From positions 69,172-96,701 of the forward strand of contig NW_006766902.1 of the NCBI RefSeq assembly GCF_000275845.1: a DNA stretch of 27,530 bases. The letters are read 5' to 3'. The notes beneath the pieces were generated by a model, which had not been told where the DNA came from, searched no databases, and saw nothing but the letters and a program-made list of their open reading frames with translations. The position numbers and the translations under genes are program-made. Shown piece after piece: positions 20,712-27,530 of the stretch. Source of the DNA: Dichomitus squalens LYAD-421 SS1. Its lineage: Eukaryota; Basidiomycota; Agaricomycetes; Polyporales; Polyporaceae. Position 1 is the stretch's first letter, and every line of letters starts with the position of its first letter.

Positions 20712-21488
20712 TTAGTATGTTGTTTCAAAGCATACACCGTCAATGATTCATTTTTCATAGACTGTCTTGTGAGCAGTCGGAAGTCACACCATTATTCGTT
20801 CTCTGATTCGCCAGTATAGAATGGCAGCATTGGCGCTCTATTTCTGCCTCCATTGACCGAATTGACAACACCTTGGCTTTCCCCACTCATGCCATTAAAT
20901 CTGACGCCAGTACACGGACATCCAGCTCCTTCTGCTCGGTTACGCTCGGCAACACTTTTTGCCATTCCCCTTCTCCGAGCTCTGCAGTTTTGTTGGAATT
21001 CCACTGGATACATTGCCAATGAGTTGTATCGGACAACAGTACGTAGTGTTAGAGGGGACAAATTCCCAATGTGCGGCTCTCCGTTTACAACTCGGCGCAC
21101 GAGTACTCCTGACTGATTCTGCAGGTCCAGCGGCACTATCTGATGGAAGAATCTCTGTGGTGCCCACGAGTTCCCCTGACCGCGTTTATGGGATATAACT
21201 TGTCAGTTCTGAACGCACCCTACCTGGCGCTCTATGATGTTATGGAAGCATGCAACGTGTAGACTCCTGGGTCGCCCACATTCAACCTAAAGGTGTGCTC
21301 TTTGTCAATTTCTGGTGCATTGTTGTCAGTCGCTGTCTTCTGTTGATACTTAGCCAAAACCGGAGTTGCATGTGTCTTGAAAGTTTTCATAGTCAGGTTG
21401 CTTCTCGGTCAGAGATCATAAACACTGGCACCTCCGCGCTCCATCGGCAGATCACTCGTCCCCTCACTCCGTCCTTGCCGTTGTTACG
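20712..21488. other. Spacer upstream of KDZ2
   Basis: Nothing recognised. It should contain the 5' flank or left terminus of the second KDZ relic. No TATA-like motif or inverted terminus could be assigned. Confidence 0.3.
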
Positions 21489-24400
21489 ATGGGCTTCCGA
21501 GCCAAGTTCCAGCAGGTCCTCGCTCACTTTCCCGTCCTATTCGACATAGACAGACGCAACGAGCCTCAGTTTCCCCCTGTCCACCCTTACTATAACGTTG
21601 CCCTGGAGGCATTTGAAGGCGATTCAACTTCCAGCTTCTCCGCGACCACTCATACTCGGCCGCAAACATGGGACATCCTCCCTACCTACGGCATCTCACA
21701 AGCGGCTGAGCCGGAGATTTGCGCCGCTCCCATACTGTCTCCACTGGAGGGCTGTTCTCGTTACATCCCTTTGGTTGCTGCCAACGGTGCCACAACTCAG
21801 CCTGCTTTCGACATCACCGCACGACAAGTCGGCGAGTACAGCGGCCACTATATCCATTGATTCCTCAACTCAATTGGTTCGAACTTGCTTCCACGTACAC
21901 ATGCTCAGGTTGAGGTAAGTCGTCCGATGTCGGCCTGAACTTGTAACTAATATCTGACCAACCTTGTCACCATCTAAGACGGAAAGTTATCCCCAATGGC
22001 TTCCACACGCCGACGACTATATGGCCGAACTCATTCGGCTGGAAGGTCGCGGGGATGACATCAGTCACCAGTGTGGTCAATGCTGTGACCTTCTCCCCGA
22101 TGGGACCGGTCTCCGCTGCGAGGACTGCCACCATCACGGCTTGTATTGTGTTCACTGCTGCGTAGAGATACACTCTGATCTTCCGTTGCATCATATCAAG
22201 GTGTGTATGTCCAAGTGTTTCTCGCTGGTGTTGGGCTACTGACCAGGATTGTATCAGAGATGGACGAAGAGCCACTTCCAGTCAGAGACACTCAAGTCTC
22301 TGGGCTTGCGTCTCCAGTTCGGCCATGCGCCTGGAGAGCGATGCCCCTGTCCAGTTCACGTCGAGTCATTCATAGTACTTGATATGACGGGTATCCATGA
22401 TGTACGTACCTGGTTTTGCGGGTGCAATGCAGCCCAGGCGCCATACGTCCAGCTCCTTCGTCATTCTTGGTTCCCTGCAACATCCAAAAATCCTCGCACA
22501 GCAGCAACTGTTTGCCTGCTCAAACAGTACAATATCCTCTCCGCTATGTCTACTGTGACTGCAGCGGAGTTCTACCGGTATTTGGAACACCTGACGAATA
22601 AAACGGGTTTGGACCCACCGGCAGTAAGTTGCTCTTATGTCTCGTCTCACAGTGTATGTCTCTGACGTACTACCCATCAGGACCACCTACAGTCCTTCCT
22701 TGTGATGGTTCAAGAATGGCAGCATCTCGAGACGCTCAAGCGGTCTGGGCAGTACAACTTTTCAGGAAGTCCCCATGTCTCACGTATCAATTGTCCCGCG
22801 TGTTCAAATGAAGGGATCGAGTGTACCCGTCAAAAGTATGCATGTCTGATCATCTGTGTATGTCGTGGCCTGTTGAGAGCGTCCTTGCACAGCGAAATGG
22901 ACCGCCTTTGGCAGGCCGTCGACTCATCGAGGGACAGAGAGTTGCTGAGAGCGAGAGATGTGTCTTACAATATTATTGGTGGGTTCTTGCCGGTTACAGG
23001 AAGGATACACCACTTACTGTCGGGCAAAGAAGGTTCGTATCATGACGGTGATAGCCTCTGGCGTAGTCAAACTGCACCTGTTGATGGAAAGCGACCACCC
23101 GGTGTCACGACCATCAGCTGTCCCCACGGCTTCAGACGCGCGCTCTGTGTCCCCAACTTGCCATTGCCCAAGCGGTGCGTTCTTACAACATCAGGACTCG
23201 GCACCGACCTTGCGCGGTCGCACTCACTTCTTCCACCCAGCCGTGTCAATATTCAATGCCCTTCTTCCTTGTCTGTCGCTACAACCACGAGCTACAATGC
23301 CCGGTGCAATTTCTCAAGCGAGTCCATCGCGTTCACGAGCGAGCGACGTCAGGCAATTTACGACATTGACCACAAGGTCACCAAGCACGTGTGGGATGCC
23401 ATAGAGGGTCAGGACGGACAGTATCTTCAAGACTTATACGAATGTGATCTGGGGACTTGGAATTGGGGACGGGTCATATCGCTGCGTATGTGCTATCTCA
23501 CCCCTTCCTATCATGATCTACACTGCTAATACATGTATCGATACTCGGATCACAGCCGCGGATCTTCTCCAACGTGCTCAGAGCATCCTTCCTCCGTGCA
23601 ACCACGATACTCAAGTCTACTGAGCCCTCACGCAGGCTATTCCGGTGCAGTTCACGCAGCTTTGGCTGCAGAAGGTCATAGACTGGGAGAACGATCCCAC
23701 GAAGACGTCGGACCCATTTGAGCTCCAGCATTCGCGTATGTGATTGTTTCTTGGAGACTACAGCACTTCAATAATCCCTCGGCTCTTGTAGATCTGCCGG
23801 AGAAATGTGTCCGTGCTGAACTGGTAGAAGAAGACGTATCCGCTCCCTACCGTAGTCAGACTACACTCTCTCAGGAGAGTTTGACTGCGAATTAAGCAAT
23901 CGTCGCGGGGCTCGATCTCGAAGAAGAGCAGTGAGTTTGTTGCAGCATCACCATTGTTGACTATCTCTCATTGCGTTGCTCAGACGAGAGCTTCGCGCTC
24001 AGTTTGCCGCGAATGGGTATAGTAAGAGCGATGCCTGTCGGAGGCAGCTTCTCGAGCGACAGCATCTGCTCCAACGTCGAATTAAGGCGTGGTATGATGC
24101 TGAGCAGCGCCTCATACCAGGGGTAGCATGGCTGCGGACACATTCTGCGTACAACATCCTCTCAGCCCCCTCCCAACATCTTCATTTACTCCTCCCCTCC
24201 GCCATTTCTTCGAGCACCACAGTCCCCAATGCCATCTTAAGCTGCGAGTGGCGTCTCCGGGAAGCTCAGGCCTATGACGCCCTTGCGGATATACGTGGAC
24301 ATGTCGAGGTGCTCACGTATCTCCGTGCCGAATGTTCATGTGACGTGGATCTGAAGACACATATAGGCCTCTTGAATGTCGCCGTAAGTGCAATCCAGGC

Positions 24401-25101
24401 CGAGATCCGCATCGTCGTTGACCGTTACCGGGAATCCTACAATGCCTTGAAGATGCTCGCCGCCGCTCTTGGTAGGACCGACTGGCAGGGCACGCTGAAG
24501 GAGCTTCACGACGAGGACATTCAGTACATCCGAGCTGCAGGCGACGTCAGTTCTTGGATTTGGAACTTGGGCGGCACTAAATTCCTCAAGGCCGAACACC
24601 AGCTTGACATTCGTCAGAACAAGAACCTGCTTCAGGGTAAGTAGCTCATTGTCTTATTCATACTCCTCTGACGCGTCTTTTGCAGCGTTGCGGGTTGCAT
24701 GGTGTAGGGCTCGGGCTCGGGCGCTGAAGAGCACGTCAGAGTGTGAGACGCTGGAAGCCGAGTTGCACCGCGTTGTGGCTTATCACGCTCGGCAAGTGGC
24801 ATGGCGGGACGAGCAGATACACCGCAACTTCAATGATCGTCCTGACTACTATGAGGGAGCAAATGCCTATGCTTACCAGCAGATGTCCCTCCATTGTTCG
24901 ATGCAAGAGCAATGCGCCATGTTGTGGCGGGCGATAAGGGACCTGATGGATGGGGCTGACGAAGGTGGTTACGATGTTTTCCCTCTCTCCCACAAGCTGT
25001 CAGAGTCGCCGGCGTCGCCGACCCTGGCTTGCACCGTTTCTGTAGAGAATGGTCCTAGCAAGTCGCGAGGAGAGGAGATCGAGATCGTGGAGTTGCGGTA
25101 G
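21489..25101 (+). pseudogene. KDZ transposase relic, CxC2 type, catalytic core missing (KDZ2)
   Basis: ATG 21489 (MGFRAKFQQVLAHFPVLFD) opens a linker. Exons 21979-22200, 22258-22623 and 22681 onward encode the CxC2 region: WLPHADDYMAELIRLEGR, a dense Cys/His cluster (CGQCCD, CEDCHHHGLYCVHCC), TLKSLGLRLQFGHAPGERC, HSWFPATSKNPRTAATVCL and SRINCPAC. From about 22840 to 23340 the family sequence is lost; none of the D-D-E core motifs is visible. The C-terminal part resumes: GTWNWGRVIS, QKVIDWENDPTKTSDPFEL, AGLDLEEEQRELRAQF, LQRRIKAWYDAEQRLIPGV and LRVAWCRARARA. Exons there are 23556-23735, 23792-23931, 23985-24636 and 24686-25101. Further damage: TGA at 21858-21860, TGA at 23621-23623 and a frame break near 23895. 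It is an inactive copy of a different KDZ lineage from KDZ1, on the same strand. Confidence 0.8.
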
Positions 25102-26401
25102 AACTGGCAGTACACCGGCACGTCTCAGCTTCCTCTTCGTCTCAGGTAATTCCTCTGTATCTTGGTTCGCCAGCTGTCATCATCTCGCCACACGTTCGTT
25201 TATAGTGATTTGATGTACTACTCATGTTAATGCAATGATTGCTCGTGGCATCGCGCCATGATTGTGTGGTATTCGCTATCTTGCGAAGCGGATCCAAAGC
25301 TCAGTGTATTGCCTTGCTGCCTGAGGATAGTCAATAGTCCTTGATCTCGTTATTCGGGGAGTGTGCCTTGGCAAGATGCGGCCTCAGCCACGAATCCGGG
25401 AGCACACCTCAGAAGGAGATATGTAATGTCACTTCGCAAGACGCCGAGGGTGTGGCCGATATGTTGTCACCAGTGGCATAACATCAAGCGCTACACTCCT
25501 TTCCCTGCAACACTATGAGCACATGCAGTGTTTTGGACAGTCTACCCCTCTTGATCCTCTATCGGTTGGTCTGTTTGTATCGACAATATCATCCTAGCGG
25601 TGCACGCTTCAGTCAGCTCCTTCGACGAAGGATAGATGCAGGGAAGGAGAACTATGTAGCGCCCGCTTCAGCTATCCGGTTCAAAAACAGAACTTTATTG
25701 TGCGTGCCTTCATTTGTAGCTGCGTTCCCCGTATCTCAAACGGGACCAGGGACTCAGGTCACCACATTGAGTGTCCGGCAACATCCGGCTGACCCGATGT
25801 GTGGCAAGGGCAATGTACTCAGATATGCCCACCGAGATTTGATCTGTCGCGGTGAGGGGTCGTCCACGCCATGGCGAATCATCAGGTAAAGCCCTGCGAA
25901 ACAATGCGCAGGTTATATGCAAGTGAGCGTACAACCGTCGATTGTGTCACTGCTACCAATAGGTGATACATTTCAGATGGGTACGCTGTGGTCGTGCTTC
26001 GGGCTGACTTCATCTCATGCCTTGCATATTCAACTAGGTTCATTGTACAAGACGTAATCGGGTCCTACGTGCTCGGAAGCAACACCGGAAGATTTCGCAC
26101 CCCCTACTGTTCTCGAAATTCTTGTACGCATTTTGGCATCCATATGCCGCTGTCAGCGTAACCTCACACGCCAGGTTACCACGTACGTGGCATAGGTCTT
26201 GCAGACTTCAAGGGTTTCGGTCTGTCTCTCTATCCAAAGCACAGCTCATCCTCAGATATCCTTGTCTTTTGTTAGGATCTCGCGCAACATGGTGCGTTAC
26301 ACGAAGTGTCTGAACTCTCGTGAAGTAGATTCAACGATTGCTATGATAGAGCACAACCACGCAAACACCGCCTGGTCAGCTAGAAGACTGTCCCACCGCA
26401 G
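25102..26401. other. Region downstream of KDZ2 without a recognised gene
   Basis: The first part is AT-rich and fits a 3' UTR. A plus-strand frame at 25515-25889 (124 codons) resembles nothing known. A GTGCGT..CGCAG pair at 26292-26401 looks like an intron leading into the frame that follows. Confidence 0.3.
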
Positions 26402-27282
26402 AAACTGCAGCAGGTCCTGAAGCTCTGACGCTGAAGTCGAGGCCGACGTCGAAGCCAAGGCAGAAGAAAACCAAGGCACCTCCGGCCACACCCAAGTCAT
26501 TCAAGTCTGCACGTTTGCGAAAGTTGCATGAACAGTCGCAAGAGACTCTCGCTCATAGCGGTTTTCCGGAACCCGTGGGGAAGGAGCCTCCGTTGTCGCA
26601 GTTTCCTCTGGCCGAAGCCGCTGCGATCCCTGAGGGTCAAGGCCAGAACAAACGTACTGTAGCCCCTCACTATCCTCGCTATCCACTCAACCTAATCACT
26701 ACGTTTTCTACAGATCAAGTGGAGAACGCAAGTCGCGGTGACATGTCTTCCACTGAGAACCACAGCCGTCACACCTTCTCCTCAATCCCGCCCCCTACGG
26801 CACCCCCTCGACGTTCCTCGACGAAACAGGCTGGAGGCAAGATGTCAAACCGTAAGCCCTCTCAGATTGTAGGCAACTTTACAGGTAGATCTTCCCAAGG
26901 TATAAGTGTCCCAATCACCGTGGCAGATCAAGCTCAAATCCATCTATGAGGCACCGACAGTAGCATCAAAAGGGCTTTAACCACCAGTGACTCTGCCGCA
27001 CATGAATCGATAGATGCCTCAGCAAGTATACCAGGAAACAACCCAGACAACACTCCAGAAGACGTCCCGGGAGACGCTCCAGCAAATGTTTTGTCCAACG
27101 TTACACCACAATCCCCCTCGCGCGCGTCGCACTCACCCCCGGCGAGCACTCTGAGAAATGCTGGTGTTGAACTTGGACTTATCCGGTCCGGACTACACGA
27201 GGCTATGCGTCTCCTAGCGCTTAGCTGTAGTCGCTTATGTAGTATGTTACCATATTTGGGACTCTCTGCTCGTGTACTATAG
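26402..27282 (+). pseudogene. Unrecognised low-complexity reading frame with one in-frame TGA
   Basis: After a likely intron end at 26401 one plus-strand phase stays open from 26402 to 27282 except for a TGA at 26947-26949. The first part is Lys/Pro-rich (SRPTSKPRQKKTKAPPATP), then SARLRKLHEQSQETLAHSGF, then Ser/Pro/Thr-rich. After the TGA the composition continues (PGNNPDNTPEDVPGDAPANV) for another 110 codons. Continuity of composition on both sides suggests one former coding region with a nonsense change, possibly CGA to TGA. No domain is recognised; the tail runs into the LTR-like sequence. Confidence 0.4.
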
Positions 27283-27530
27283 CTATGCTTCCGGACTCTT
27301 CTGGTACTGTCTAGGACAATCTGTACTACTCCAGAATGGTCTAGACAGGTCTATGCCTTACTCATCTCTTACTCATCCTATAGTGCAATACGTCGCAATT
27401 CTTTTGTCATTGTATTATTCATCGCACTATGGTACATGTGACTAACCACTCTTCGATTAGTCATGGACACTTCTCTGTAGTATATAAGGACTTCAGATTG
27501 TGTCCTCCCTCTTCAGTCTTTCCTTACTGA
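27238..27530 (+). mobile_element. Possible start of an LTR (promoter-bearing) at the window edge
   Basis: The last 290 nt change to a non-coding, AT-richer sequence. It has a TATA motif (AGTATATAAGG, about 27478-27488) followed by a pyrimidine-rich stretch, the layout of the U3/R part of a fungal LTR. A candidate 5' TGT lies at 27238. The other LTR and any gag-pol would be outside the window, so this rests on composition alone. Confidence 0.3.

Noticed and set aside
9186..25101. TET/JBP dioxygenase partner for the KDZ elements
   Set aside because: No HxD...H dioxygenase-like motif context was seen in any plausible frame between or beside the two relics.
1..27530. CRISPR array, bacterial operon or phage features
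   Set aside because: There are no regularly spaced repeats or ribosome-binding-site-led operons; intron-rich genes show this is fungal nuclear DNA.

Overview
The window looks like chromosomal DNA of a basidiomycete fungus (Agaricomycetes), in a repeat-rich accessory region. Genes are cut by many 50-75 nt GT..AG introns. The recognisable families are typical of mushroom-forming fungi: Plavaka-type transposase, a DUF6532 protein, a short F-box protein, KDZ (Kyakuja-Dileera-Zisupton) transposases with CxC cysteine clusters and a Ulp1 protease tail, and an RNase H1 hybrid-binding-domain protein. All assignments are by eye from translated sequence; no search was run.

Layout. 1-320: sequence with Pol III A/B-box-like motifs. 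318-1502 (-): N-terminal part of a Plavaka-type transposase, cut off just after its FAPE motif. 1877-5041 (+): multi-exon DUF6532-like gene with one abnormally long intron. 5042-6385: no convincing gene. 6386-7552 (-): WD40-repeat frame without its own start, overlapping the end of a complete three-exon F-box gene (7483-8741, -). 9186-16665 (+): nearly complete KDZ transposase of the CxC1 type fused to a Ulp1-like protease, about 1,360 residues over 13 predicted exons. It is damaged by one nonsense codon and one frameshift. Its predicted first intron holds a 2.77-kb insertion (9786-12552) with imperfect terminal inverted repeats and a possible 3-bp target duplication. Inside are pieces that resemble the membrane nucleoporin NDC1. 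17368-17814: small inverted-repeat-bounded block with hairpins. 18318-19694 (+): Ser-rich/Pro-Ala-rich protein ending in an RNase H1 N-terminal (hybrid-binding) domain. 20082-20711 (+): unrecognised ORF. 21489-25101 (+): second KDZ relic, of CxC2 type, which keeps both ends but has lost its catalytic core. 26402-27282 (+): unrecognised low-complexity reading frame with a single in-frame TGA. 27238-27530: AT-rich, TATA-containing sequence that may be the start of an LTR.

How the parts relate. This is mainly a pile-up of mobile elements and multicopy families rather than a pathway. The KDZ1 protein would have combined a DNA-binding Cys cluster, a D-D-E transposase core and a SUMO-protease-like domain. 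The most noteworthy structure is the nested one: a non-autonomous-looking TIR element, carrying what looks like a captured host NDC1 fragment, sits in an intron of the KDZ transposase, where it could be spliced out. A local inverted/direct duplication in the Ulp1 domain looks like a template-switch scar.
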